Of a stretch of 64,000 nucleotides of DNA, positions 1 to 8,280 are shown piece after piece. The notes below the pieces were generated by a model. That model did no database searches, had not been told where the DNA came from, and was given only the letters and a program-made list of their open reading frames with translations. The position numbers and the translations under genes are program-made. Source of the stretch: Candidatus Hydrogenedentota bacterium (GTDB lineage: Bacteria; Hydrogenedentota; Hydrogenedentia; Hydrogenedentales; JAEUWI01); contig JAEUWI010000041.1 of NCBI GenBank assembly GCA_016791475.1, positions 1-64,000 of the forward strand. The letters are read 5' to 3'. Within the stretch, counting starts at the first letter, position 1, and each line of letters begins with the position of its first letter.

Positions 1-1108
1 GGGCTTCGGATACCGACATTCGGGCGGCGGCGGCTATCTCGTCGACAAAGGAACCATCCTGACTCAGCACATCGAGCACGGCGCGCTCCAGCGGTGTCAC
101 GTTGGCTGCGGGAGACGGGGTAGAAGCCGCCTGGCCCGTCGGTGACGCGACGGCCGGTGCGGCGGGTCGGGGAGGCGGCGCAACCACATCGCGGGGCGCG
201 GGTGTATTCTGACGGGCGGGCGGACGATTCGCGGCCTCTATATCAAGCTCTACGAGAATATCCTGGGCCGTTTCCACCAGCTTGGCCCCTTCGCGAATGA
301 GGGCGTGGGGACCCCGGCTGTTGTAGGCGCCGGCCTCGCCGGGTACCGCGTAGACTTCGCGGCCCTGCTCCGCGGCATTGCGTGCGGTAATCAGGGCGCC
401 ACTCCCAATGGGCGCCTCAACAACCACGGTACCCATGGAGAGTCCGCTGATAATCCGATTGCGATACGGGAAATGGCCCTTGGAAGGTTTCACCCCCATC
501 TCGAAAGACGATACCACCGCGCCGTGTTGGACGATCCGGTGCATCAGCGCCGCGTTGGATGGGGGATAAACAATATCGACACCGCACCCGAGCACCGCGA
601 TCGTACGACCACCGGCCTCCATGGCCCCCTCGTGGGCGGCGGTGTCGATGCCTTCGGCCATCCCGCTGACAATGGTAATGCCGTGCGAGGCCAGTTCATA
701 GGCGAGATTGCGGGCCATGCGCGCGCCGTAGGCCGTGGGCTTGCGGGTACCCACCAGCGCTACCGCCTGATGGTCCGCCTCGGCAAGACTTCCCCGGCAG
801 AAAAGGACCAGGGGGGGATCGTAGATTTCGGCGAGGCGCAGGGGATAGGCCGGATCATCCATGGTCAACAGGGATGCGCCGTATTGGGCGAGGTGCATAA
901 GCTGTCGGTCGACATCCACCACGCCCCGATAGGCCCGGATGCGTTCGGCCAGCTTCGGGCCCACAACGTCGCTCAGGGCTGCTTCCGAGGCCCCCAATAC
1001 GTCCGCCGGCGTGCCGAAGCGCGACAGCAGTCGGATGAATAATGTTGTGCCCACCCCAGGAATCATTTTCAGGGTCAGCCACTCGAGTTGGTTTGCTGAA
1101 ATTGACAT
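1..1108 (-). CDS. dprA: DNA processing protein DprA (Smf), 3' end cut by window
   Basis: DprA binds incoming single-stranded DNA in the cytoplasm and loads RecA onto it during natural transformation. Reading down from ATG 1108 (start MSISANQLEWLTLKMIPGVG) the frame is open to the window edge, about 369 residues. An N-terminal helix-hairpin-helix-like segment (IPGVG) is followed by the Rossmann-type core with LVGTRKPTAYGARMA and IVSGMAEGIDTAAHEGA, which are the family's signature blocks, then a Pro/Ala-rich linker and the beginning of the C-terminal winged helix (TPLERAVLDVLSQDGSFVDEI). Only the last part of the winged helix is missing. No strong Shine-Dalgarno precedes the ATG. It is transcribed away from the gene-free region at 1109-1896. 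Family assignment is secure; a competence role in this organism is inferred. Confidence 0.93.
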   Translation of the reverse strand, partial: MSISANQLEWLTLKMIPGVGTTLFIRLLSRFGTPADVLGASEAALSDVVGPKLAERIRAYRGVVDVDRQLMHLAQYGASLLTMDDPAYPLRLAEIYDPPLVLFCRGSLAEADHQAVALVGTRKPTAYGARMARNLAYELASHGITIVSGMAEGIDTAAHEGAMEAGGRTIAVLGCGVDIVYPPSNAALMHRIVQHGAVVSSFEMGVKPSKGHFPYRNRIISGLSMGTVVVEAPIGSGALITARNAAEQGREVYAVPGEAGAYNSRGPHALIREGAKLVETAQDILVELDIEAANRPPARQNTPAPRDVVAPPPRPAAPAVASPTGQAASTPSPAANVTPLERAVLDVLSQDGSFVDEIAAAARMSVSEA

Positions 1109-1395
1109 GCTCGATACTATGCACGAGGCCTTGCGGATGGGTCAACCCCGGCGTTTCACCACGCTCCCGTGGTGAAGTAGTTTGTTGACAGAAGACCTCA
1201 AAGGGCCGCGCCTTTGTCAAGAGATTCAGGGCCCTTCCATGTCGCAATGAATTCTCGACGTTCACACCGCAGTTATAGTAATTCCGGCAGGAAAATCACT
1301 CAATTCCCGAAGTTTTTTTGAAAAAAAATTGAGCCGCGTCCGATTTTCGGACACATTATTTCGCGTAAGCCGTTGAATTTGAAGGAGATAGAGAA

Positions 1396-1587
1396 TAAAA
1401 AGGAAAAATATTCAGATCCACCCTGGATCGGGAATAAATAACGGGAAAGAGGGTGTTTCATTAGTAGCGTCCGACAAAGGTCATTCCCCCTGACCTGAAG
1501 ACGCCATCAGTCAGAAATGACTGGTTCCCACCACCGGCGAGTGCAATTATAACAGTTCCCCCGCTGTTTGCACTCGCCTCTTTTTTT
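1396..1587 (+). ncRNA. Candidate small regulatory RNA with C-rich hairpin loops
   Basis: There is no plausible ORF here, yet the plus strand can fold into a chain of perfect hairpins ending in an intrinsic terminator: GATCCA-CCC-TGGATC (1415-1429), AGGTCA-TTCCCCC-TGACCT (1478-1496), CAGTCA-gaaa-TGACTG (1508-1523), and the terminator stem at 1536-1578, whose loop also contains CCCCC. Repeated C-rich single-stranded loops are a known feature of bacterial sRNAs that pair with G-rich ribosome-binding sites. A weak promoter (TTGAAT 1373-1378, 17-base spacer, TAAAAA 1396-1401) would start the transcript near 1408. Known: the loop chemistry of such sRNAs. Inferred: that this is one. It could instead be a relic or a long leader. 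Confidence 0.4.
1536..1587 (+). terminator. Rho-independent terminator (first of a tandem pair)
   Basis: A perfect 11-bp stem GGCGAGTGCAA (1536-1546) / TTGCACTCGCC (1568-1578) with a 21-base loop is followed directly by TC and seven T residues. No protein-coding gene on the plus strand ends upstream, so it must end a non-coding transcript or insulate the next gene. Confidence 0.8.
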
Positions 1588-1597
1588 GTCTTATAAA

Positions 1598-1631
1598 CCC
1601 CTGCAAACAAACATGTTTGCAGGGGGTTTTT
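1598..1631 (+). terminator. Rho-independent terminator (second of a tandem pair)
   Basis: A perfect 12-bp stem CCCCTGCAAACA (1598-1609) / TGTTTGCAGGGG (1614-1625) with a 4-base loop is followed by G and TTTTT. It lies only 10 bases after the U-tract of the preceding terminator. Confidence 0.8.
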
Positions 1632-1896
1632 CTGGAAAAAACGGGTTAGGAATGGATGAGTTTTCGCCCCCTTAAGGTAGTGAACCTATTGACAATCCTA
1701 TAGTTATCGCATATAATGCGCCCAATGTATGGCCCACTATCCGAATCCTTGGATAGACACTCTCTGAAATCCCCTCGTTTTGTGAGTTGACTTGCAGCGT
1801 CGCCTGCACGGTTGGGCCCCCAAGGCAACCACGCATTATATGCAATTCCAAAACCCGGCCACCTGAAAGGCCAATCTTATGTTACAGGAGACCATA

Positions 1897-2874
1897 ATGA
1901 CCATGAAATTCTCCACGGGACTCTGGGTGTTTTCCCACCACCCCGACCGGTTCTGCCCGGAAGGATACCGTGAATCCCCTAAGGTGTCGGAGGCGATCGC
2001 CCTGGCCGCGAAGATCAAGGGCCTCAAGGCGGTGGAAGTGAGCCAGACGGATATCTCCTCCGAGATGCCCGTAAAGGAAATGAAGCGCATACTCAAGGAC
2101 AACGGTCTTCTGTGCTCGGGCGTGAATACGAATCTTGGTCATACGCGACGCTTCGCCCTCTCCGGCTTCGGCCACCAGCACCAGAAGACCCGTAACGCCG
2201 CGATCGATGAAGGCCGCAAAGCGACCGATCTGGCCCGTGCGCTGGGCGCCACGGAAATCACGCTGCGCCTCTACACCGACGGCTTCGACTACCCCTTCCA
2301 GGTGGACTACACGGCCCACTGGAACACCGTGATATCCTCCATCAAGACGATTGCGAAGTACGCCTCGCCGGACATTAACGTGGCGATCGCCTACAAGCCT
2401 CGCGAACCCCGGAAGCATCTGACCGTGGCGACGGTGGGCAAGGCCCTTTCCATGTGCCAGGAAATCGCGATGAAGAACGTGGGTGTGGCCATGAATTTTT
2501 CCCACGCCATGATGTCCGGCGAGAACCCGGCGGAGTCCATCGCCTTCCTGACGCGTTCGAACAAGTTGTTCCAGATGTACTTCAGCGATGGCTACCGCCT
2601 CTGGGACGACGGCATGATGCCGGGCAGCCTGAACCTGTGGGAGACCATGGAAGCGCTGTTCTACCTGAAGTCCTCGAAGTACAAGGGCTATTTCACCATT
2701 GACATGGTGCCCCAGCGCATCGAGCCGACCCACGCGCTCCAGATTGCCATCGGCAACTTGAGCATCCTCTTTAAGAAGCTGGAGAAGCTGGACACCTCCG
2801 AATTGCGAAAGGCGCAGAAGACTCTGGACGCCACCGAGTCGCAGCGCATCATCCGCCGCGTCATGCTCCAGTAG
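1897..2874 (+). CDS. Xylose-isomerase-like TIM-barrel protein
   Basis: A 325-residue protein of the sugar phosphate isomerase/epimerase (AP endonuclease 2) superfamily, presumably a cytoplasmic metal-dependent sugar isomerase or epimerase. The start GLWVFSHHPDRF, the strand AVEVSQTD, the block VAMNFSHAMMSGENPAESI (equivalent to the xylose-isomerase NxxH-G-H region) and LFQMYFSDGYRLWDDGMMPGS are consistent with a divalent-metal site in the barrel mouth. An ATG exists at 1879, but AGGAGA at 1886-1891 sits 5 bases before ATG 1897, which makes 1897 the better start. A terminator follows at 2899-2932, so the gene is probably monocistronic. The substrate cannot be told from sequence. Confidence 0.8.
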   Translation: MTMKFSTGLWVFSHHPDRFCPEGYRESPKVSEAIALAAKIKGLKAVEVSQTDISSEMPVKEMKRILKDNGLLCSGVNTNLGHTRRFALSGFGHQHQKTRNAAIDEGRKATDLARALGATEITLRLYTDGFDYPFQVDYTAHWNTVISSIKTIAKYASPDINVAIAYKPREPRKHLTVATVGKALSMCQEIAMKNVGVAMNFSHAMMSGENPAESIAFLTRSNKLFQMYFSDGYRLWDDGMMPGSLNLWETMEALFYLKSSKYKGYFTIDMVPQRIEPTHALQIAIGNLSILFKKLEKLDTSELRKAQKTLDATESQRIIRRVMLQ

Positions 2875-2898
2875 CATCGCCTTACAAAGTGCGCATAA

Positions 2899-2932
2899 TC
2901 GGCCCTGTTCTACAGAACAGGGTCGATTTTTT
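2899..2932 (+). terminator. Rho-independent terminator after the TIM-barrel gene
   Basis: A 13-bp stem (2899-2911 with 2914-2926, one G-T pair, core CCCTGTTCT/AGAACAGGG) is followed by six T residues, 24 bases after the stop codon. Confidence 0.85.
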
Positions 2933-3005
2933 GTTGTGCGGGCTTCGCGCGCCGTAGTAGGATCACCCCAGGCCCCAAACCCATACAAGTCAGGAGAGAT
3001 TCCCA

Positions 3006-4634
3006 ATGTTAAGTGGCAATACTACCGGTCTCAAGGCCAGCCATATCCGGCTCCTTGAGAACCTGTCCAAACGCAAGACCCCGTCGGAGAGCCTCATATC
3101 GCCCGAGTTGGCGCGGGCCATCACCGAGCTCGCCCGCGAACTGAATCGCCAGATCGGTCTGTTGATCGAGCGCAAAGGGCGCGTTTCCGCCGTAGTCGTG
3201 GGCGACGCCAAGTCCGTCTTTCTGCCCGATATCGACCGCAAGGGGCGCAACCGTCTCTGCGGGCTGCGTCTCGTTCACACGCACCTCAACGGCGAACCCC
3301 TCAGTGAAGACGACCTGACCGACCTGGCGCTCTTGCGTCTCGACAGTGTCGTGGCCATCGGCGTGGGTTCGGACGGTCTGCCGGGCAAGGTCTTCAGCGC
3401 CAATCTGCTGCCCGCAAACGAGGGTGACGAGCCCTGGGAAAAGCACGAATACCGCTCGGTGCACGAGCTGCCCTATGATTTTCCCGCCTTTATCGACGCG
3501 CTGGAAGATGAATTTGCGCGCCAGAGCTGGAGCCGCGACAGCCAGGGCAACGACGATCGGGCCATCGTCGTCCATATTTCCGAGAAAGCGCCGATTGCCG
3601 CCAAGGACTCCCTCGACGAGTTGCGCGAGCTGTGCCGCAGCGCCGGCATCAACGTCGTCCACGAACTGCAACAGCGCCGCACGCCCGATCCCAAGTATGT
3701 CATGGGCCAGGGCAAACTTAAAGCGGCGATCATCAAAGCCATGCAGGTCGGGGCGGAGACGCTGGTTTTCGATCTCAACCTGACGCCCTCGCAAATGAAA
3801 AGCGTGAGTGAGTTGACGGATTTGAAGGTGGTGGATCGAACCCAGGTGATTCTGGATATATTCGCGCTCCACGCCGTAACCCGGGAGGGCAAACTCCAGG
3901 TGGAGCTGGCCCAGCTCCGCTATCGCCAGCCCTTTCTGGGCATGAAGAGCTCCGCCTTTTCCCGTTTGACCGGCGGCATCGGCGGTCGCGGTCCCGGCGA
4001 GACCAAGCTGGAAGTGGATCGCCGACGCGCGAGCGATCGAATCGCCCGTCTGGAGCGCGAAGTCGACAAGTTGGGGGAGCGTCGCGAACTTCGACGTGGA
4101 GTGCGCCATCGAAAGGGCGTGCCCACCGTGGCCGTGGTGGGCTATACCAACGCGGGCAAGTCCACCTTGCTCAATTCATTGACCAACAGCGACGTCACGG
4201 CTGAAGACGCGCTTTTCGCAACGCTCAACCCCGTGTCGCGCCGGATACGCTTTCCCCAGGAACGTGAAGTTATCATCACCGACACGGTGGGCTTTATCCG
4301 TGATCTTCCGAAGGATCTCATGGCCGCTTTTCGTACCACCTTCGAAGAACTCCACGACGCCGATTTGCTGCTCCACGTGATGGACGCCTCATGTCCGGAT
4401 CTCGAAGACAAGTATGAGACCGTCTTCAGCCTGCTCCGCGATCTGGAGCTGGACCTGAAGCCCACGTACTACGTGCTGAACAAGCAGGATAAATGCGATC
4501 CCGATGTATTGCAGGGACTCGCCGAACGATTTCAGGGATTCCCCATCAGTGCCCTTGATCGGGATTCCTTTGCCGACCTTTTGAACCAGATGGAGGCCGA
4601 CCTGTGGTCGCAAGACTTGACGCCGGCGCACTAA
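3006..4634 (+). CDS. hflX: Ribosome-associated GTPase HflX
   Basis: HflX is a translation-factor-class GTPase that splits stalled or stress-inactivated 70S ribosomes. The 542-residue protein carries the HflX N-terminal domain and coiled-coil linker (GGIGGRGPGETKLEVDRRR), then a full G domain: G1 GYTNAGKS near residue 379, G3 DTVGF near 425, G4 NKQD near 491 and G5 SAL near 514. It is about 110 residues longer than E. coli HflX because of an extra N-terminal segment (residues 1-150), as seen in some other bacterial HflX proteins. AGGAGA lies 9 bases before the ATG. The stop codon overlaps the next gene's ATG by one base (TAATG), pointing to translational coupling. Confidence 0.95.
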   Translation: MLSGNTTGLKASHIRLLENLSKRKTPSESLISPELARAITELARELNRQIGLLIERKGRVSAVVVGDAKSVFLPDIDRKGRNRLCGLRLVHTHLNGEPLSEDDLTDLALLRLDSVVAIGVGSDGLPGKVFSANLLPANEGDEPWEKHEYRSVHELPYDFPAFIDALEDEFARQSWSRDSQGNDDRAIVVHISEKAPIAAKDSLDELRELCRSAGINVVHELQQRRTPDPKYVMGQGKLKAAIIKAMQVGAETLVFDLNLTPSQMKSVSELTDLKVVDRTQVILDIFALHAVTREGKLQVELAQLRYRQPFLGMKSSAFSRLTGGIGGRGPGETKLEVDRRRASDRIARLEREVDKLGERRELRRGVRHRKGVPTVAVVGYTNAGKSTLLNSLTNSDVTAEDALFATLNPVSRRIRFPQEREVIITDTVGFIRDLPKDLMAAFRTTFEELHDADLLLHVMDASCPDLEDKYETVFSLLRDLELDLKPTYYVLNKQDKCDPDVLQGLAERFQGFPISALDRDSFADLLNQMEADLWSQDLTPAH

Positions 4635-5662
4635 TGCGAACCATTTGCCTTACCCTTGGAACTTTGCTGTGCGCCCTGAGCGCCACGGCATCGGTGGAGG
4701 AGGCGCGGCAGCACCTGGCCTCGTACCGGATGGTTTTGACCGAGTTGCAGGACGCCCTGAACCGCCAGGACGCCGCGGCCTATGAGGCCCTGCGGGAAAA
4801 ATCCCTGGCGACCCTCGCGGAAGCTCGCAAGGCCTTCGAGGCGTCGGGGGCCGACGACAGCACGGATCCGGCCATCGTATTCAGCTATGCCGAGGTCCTC
4901 AAATTGGAGGGCGACGACGACTTGGGCGCCGAAATCGCCCGGAACGCCCTGGACAAGGGCGTGGAAAGCCCTGCTCTCTGGCGCATCTATGGCGAAATGT
5001 GCCTGGCCACGGGACCTTCTCACTATGCACGGGGCGTTGAAGCCCTTTTGAAATCCACGGCCCTGGATGGCACAAGTCCGGAGTCCGCGGACACCTGGTT
5101 TGCTCTTGGTCGATACTATCTTGATCGGGAGATGCCCGAAGCCGCGAGCAAGGCATTTGCCTCCGCGCTGGCTGCGAATCCCGACCATGTTCCCGCCCAG
5201 TTGGGGGACGCCGCGGCCCGTATCTACGCCGGCGATATCGCGGGCGCGGGCGCGATTGTAGAGCGCGTGGGACGGGCAGCCCAACCCCACGACGTGCTGC
5301 TCCGCTCGATGGTCCGTTCCGCGCTCTTTGACTTCGAACTCGCCCGTCGGGAATTCGATGACACGGCGGAAAACCACTTTTCCTTTTCCAGGCTGATGTA
5401 CATCGCCGGGCGATTTCCAGAGGCCGTGCTCGCGGCGAAGCGCGCGGGACGTCTGGCTCCGGAGCGTGTGGACATTTTGAATTTCCAGAGCGCGATCCAG
5501 ATTCAACTGGGCGACTATGCCGGCGCGATTCAAACCTGCGAGGCGTCTCTGCGCGCGAAAGCGGACCAGCCCCAGATCCAGCAGACACTGGAGCAACTTA
5601 AGCAGGCGGCCCAGCAACAACAGGCGCCGCAGACCGGCCAGGGCAAGGGCATGCTTCGTTGA
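4634..5662 (+). CDS. Exported TPR-repeat protein
   Basis: A 342-residue protein with a clear signal peptide (MRTICLTLGTLLCALSATAS) followed by tetratricopeptide-like helical repeats, for example DTWFALGRYYLDREMPEAASKAFASALAANPD and FSFSRLMYIAGRFPEAVLAAKRAGRLAPE. The C-terminus is a Gln-rich tail (QQQQAPQTG). It probably acts in the periplasm as a protein-protein scaffold; the partner is unknown. The ATG at 4634 overlaps the hflX stop codon, and no Shine-Dalgarno is visible, so it likely depends on hflX translation. The pairing of a cytoplasmic ribosome GTPase with an exported TPR protein has no obvious functional link. It converges with lipB across a 43-base gap. Confidence 0.75.
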   Translation: MRTICLTLGTLLCALSATASVEEARQHLASYRMVLTELQDALNRQDAAAYEALREKSLATLAEARKAFEASGADDSTDPAIVFSYAEVLKLEGDDDLGAEIARNALDKGVESPALWRIYGEMCLATGPSHYARGVEALLKSTALDGTSPESADTWFALGRYYLDREMPEAASKAFASALAANPDHVPAQLGDAAARIYAGDIAGAGAIVERVGRAAQPHDVLLRSMVRSALFDFELARREFDDTAENHFSFSRLMYIAGRFPEAVLAAKRAGRLAPERVDILNFQSAIQIQLGDYAGAIQTCEASLRAKADQPQIQQTLEQLKQAAQQQQAPQTGQGKGMLR

Positions 5663-5705
5663 GCACTTGAGCGCGGGCAATCCTGGTTTGCGCCGCACCC
5701 GATCC

Positions 5706-6347
5706 TCAGCCGAAGTGGCGTCGGAAGTGGTGGTCGAAGGCCGCCGCACATGTCTCCAGGGAAGGGGGCGAACCCAGGAGCAAGGCGAGCGATGTGACGG
5801 GCTTGTCCGAAATTCCGCAGGGAACAATCGTTCTGAAATGCGCCATATTCGGGTCAACGTTCAGGGCAATGCCGTGAAACGTGGTCCAGCGCCTCAGGCC
5901 CACACCGATGGCGGCCACCTTGGCCCCGTCGACCCAGACCCCCGTCAGCCCCTCTACCCGTTCCCCCCGAAGCCCGTATTCCGCGAGTAGATCGATGAGC
6001 ACGCTTTCGAGCGTACGAAGATACCAGCCGACCGACAGTCTCCAGGCGTTCAAATTGAGAATGGGATAGGCCACAAGCTGGCCTGGGCCGTGGTAGGTCA
6101 CGTCGCCGCCCCGACTCGTCTCGACGACATCAATGCCCTCGGCCGCATAGGCCGCTTGGGTTAGCAGCAGATTGTCGTCATGGGCCTCGCGCCCGAGCGT
6201 AACAACGGGGCTGTGCTCCAGCAAGAAGAGCGTGTTGGGGACTTCACCCGCGACGACCGCCCGGTGCCGGGACAACTGGCGTTCCAGCATGGCGGCATAC
6301 GGCTGGGGCTCGATAATTCGGATGGTCTCTATCTGGCGGTCAGCCAT
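5706..6347 (-). CDS. lipB: Octanoyl-[acyl-carrier-protein]:protein octanoyltransferase LipB
   Basis: LipB moves the octanoyl chain from acyl carrier protein to lipoyl domains, the first step of protein lipoylation. All 213 residues fit the family: RGGDVTYHGPGQ (79-90), the catalytic Lys143 in DGAKVAAIGVG and the acyl-accepting Cys177 in VPCGIS. The start codon overlaps the last 8 bases of the upstream HAD gene, and no independent ribosome-binding site is seen. The lipA and lipoyl-domain genes lie 3.4 kb upstream on the same strand, so the whole octanoyl-to-lipoyl route is encoded in one neighbourhood. Confidence 0.95.
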   Translation of the reverse strand: MADRQIETIRIIEPQPYAAMLERQLSRHRAVVAGEVPNTLFLLEHSPVVTLGREAHDDNLLLTQAAYAAEGIDVVETSRGGDVTYHGPGQLVAYPILNLNAWRLSVGWYLRTLESVLIDLLAEYGLRGERVEGLTGVWVDGAKVAAIGVGLRRWTTFHGIALNVDPNMAHFRTIVPCGISDKPVTSLALLLGSPPSLETCAAAFDHHFRRHFG

Positions 6348-7005
6348 TGCCGAGAAGTTCGGCGATCGATCCCAGCGTCACGCCTTCCAGGGTGGGGACG
6401 ATACGGTCCGCGAGATGGAGTTCCTCCGCGGTGAAGGAATTCGTTACCGCGAGCACTTTCATCCCCGCGCTGCGAGCGGAATCGACGCCTTGAATCGAGT
6501 CTTCCACGGCAACACACACCGCCGGGTCCAGACCGAGGTCATGAGCGGCACGCAGATATATCTCGGGATCGGGCTTCTTTTTCGTGATCATATCGCCGTG
6601 AATCCAAACGTCGAAGAGGTCGGTATTTACCCGGGCCGACTTCAACGTCTGGGCGGATTTCTTGCCGGGGCTGGAGGTGGCAATGCCGAGCTTCCAGTCG
6701 GGCGCGGCGTGGGCCGCCTCGATCAGGGTATGGATTCCGGGAAAGGAAATGTCCGGGTCGGTAACCAGCAGCTCCAGGAAATACTTGTGGCGCGTTTCCA
6801 CGGCCAGGGCGACATCGATATCAACTCCGTACTTCTTTCCGGGGCCAATACAATACAGTTCCGCACCCGTGCCGATGAAAGGGATATAATCCTCCGGCTG
6901 AACGTCCAGATTGTATAATTCCTTGAACATCTTCGTGGTGGCGATAACGCTCAAGCCTTCGGTGTCGCCAAGGACGCCGTCTACGTCGAAAATCAAGCCC
7001 TTCAT
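6340..7005 (-). CDS. HAD-superfamily hydrolase, beta-phosphoglucomutase-like
   Basis: A 221-residue cytoplasmic phosphatase or phosphomutase of HAD subfamily I. Motif I is FDVDGVLGDTE near the N-terminus, motif II is the Ser/Thr of ATSSPGKK, motif III the Lys in KKKPDPEIY, and motif IV AVEDSIQGVDSA; an alpha-helical cap lies between motifs I and II. A TTG codon at 7023 would add six residues; ATG 7005 is preferred because MKGLIFDVDG matches the usual family start and GGAG lies 12 bases before it. It overlaps lipB by 8 bases. The substrate is not evident. It sits downstream of hom and thrC where a homoserine kinase might be expected, but the fold and motifs are not those of ThrB or ThrH. Confidence 0.85.
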   Translation of the reverse strand: MKGLIFDVDGVLGDTEGLSVIATTKMFKELYNLDVQPEDYIPFIGTGAELYCIGPGKKYGVDIDVALAVETRHKYFLELLVTDPDISFPGIHTLIEAAHAAPDWKLGIATSSPGKKSAQTLKSARVNTDLFDVWIHGDMITKKKPDPEIYLRAAHDLGLDPAVCVAVEDSIQGVDSARSAGMKVLAVTNSFTAEELHLADRIVPTLEGVTLGSIAELLGNG

Positions 7006-7040
7006 GTGGGGAAACTTCTCCAATGTGAGATAATTGCGAA

Positions 7041-7076
7041 TGGGTCTTATGGGTCTTATGGGTCTTATGGGACTTA
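7041..7076. repeat. 9-bp tandem repeat, 4 units of TGGGTCTTA
   Basis: Four contiguous 9-base units (7041, 7050, 7059, 7068; the last has one change, TGGGACTTA). The same 9-mer recurs in the opposite orientation at 11092-11136. Confidence 0.9.
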
Positions 7077-7124
7077 AGGACCATTGGGCTGTCTTAGATC
7101 GGGCCGATCCGTCTGATAAGTCTT

Positions 7125-8228
7125 CTAGACGGCCAGCTCTTCTTCCGCCTCCAGGCCGATGGCGTCGAGGATGGCGTCTTCATCGTTCTCCACGGTAAGG
7201 GGGGCCTCGGCGGACTTGATGGCATTGTCGGGATCCTTGAGGCCGTGGCCGGTGAGGATACACGTAACGCGAATCTTGTCGCTGTAAGCCGGCGTCTTGT
7301 CGTCGAAGTAGCCTGCGGCGGACAACTTGATCAGGCCCGCGATGCCTGCGGCGCTCGCCGGCTCGCAGAAGACGCCCTCGGTAGCGGCGACTTTCTGGTA
7401 GGCGTCCCGGATCTCGTCATCCGTCACGGCTTCGATGAGGCCGCCGGACTCGTCGCGGGCCGCCACGGCGCTTTCCCAACTGGCGGGATTGCCGATGCGG
7501 ATGGCGGTGGCGAAGGTCTGGGGATTGTCCACGGGGTGGCCGAGCACGATAGGGGCGGAACCGGCCGCCTGGAAACCGAGCATCACGGGACGGTTCGGGC
7601 TCTTTTCTGCCTGGAGGTACTCCGTGTAGCCTTTCCAATAGGCTGTGATATTGCCCGCGTTGCCCACGGGCATGGCTTGGAAGTCGGGGGCGACGCCGCC
7701 GAAATCGTCGACGATCTCGAAGGCGCCGGACTTCTGGCCTTCAATGCGGAAGGGATTCACGGAATTCACCAGGGCGATGGGGTTGTCCTCACAGATCTTG
7801 CGAACCTGCGCCAGGGCGTCGTCGAAATTACCCTTGATCTGGATGACGCGGGCGCCGTGGATCATGGCCTGGGAGAGTTTGCCGAGCGCGATCTTCCCCT
7901 CGGGAATGAGCACGGCGCAGCGGATACCGGCACGGGCGGCATAGGCTGCGGCGGAGGCCGAGGTGTTGCCCGTAGAGGCGCACATGACGGCCTTGTAGCC
8001 CTCTTCCACGGCCTTGGTGATGGCCATGGTCATACCGCGATCCTTGAAGGAGCCGGTGGGATTCAGGCCTTCATACTTGAGCCAGATTTCGAGCTTCGGA
8101 TGAATCAGGCGGCTCAGGTTGTAGGCGGGTATCATCGGCGTGGATCCCTCGTTGAGGGTGATGATACAGGTATTGTCATTAACCGGCATGTACTGTCGGT
8201 AACGGTTGATCAGGCCTTCATTGCGCAT
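7125..8228 (-). CDS. thrC: Threonine synthase
   Basis: Converts O-phosphohomoserine to threonine with pyridoxal phosphate. The 367-residue protein has the PLP lysine in [12 protein letters not shown] (Lys62), [18 protein letters not shown] for phosphate/PLP contacts, and [14 protein letters not shown] typical of bacterial class II threonine synthases. ATG 8228 has GAGGT 7 bases upstream. It lies 52 bases downstream of hom on the same strand, forming a threonine operon; homoserine kinase is not in this window. The C-terminal acidic tail ([22 protein letters not shown]) is a little longer than usual. Confidence 0.95.
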   Translation of the reverse strand: MRNEGLINRYRQYMPVNDNTCIITLNEGSTPMIPAYNLSRLIHPKLEIWLKYEGLNPTGSFKDRGMTMAITKAVEEGYKAVMCASTGNTSASAAAYAARAGIRCAVLIPEGKIALGKLSQAMIHGARVIQIKGNFDDALAQVRKICEDNPIALVNSVNPFRIEGQKSGAFEIVDDFGGVAPDFQAMPVGNAGNITAYWKGYTEYLQAEKSPNRPVMLGFQAAGSAPIVLGHPVDNPQTFATAIRIGNPASWESAVAARDESGGLIEAVTDDEIRDAYQKVAATEGVFCEPASAAGIAGLIKLSAAGYFDDKTPAYSDKIRVTCILTGHGLKDPDNAIKSAEAPLTVENDEDAILDAIGLEAEEELAV

Positions 8229-8280
8229 CGGCGTACCTCGAGTTTTCGGGGAAAATCGGTGTTGGAGTTTGGAGTCGGGT

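Noticed and set aside
305-1042. 245-codon plus-strand frame opposite dprA
   Set aside because: The minus strand encodes DprA signature blocks across the same interval; the plus frame has none.
1882-3006. 374-codon open frame on the minus strand opposite the TIM-barrel gene
   Set aside because: It mirrors the codon pattern of the plus gene, has no domain and low-complexity Arg/His/Leu composition; a GC-rich antisense shadow.
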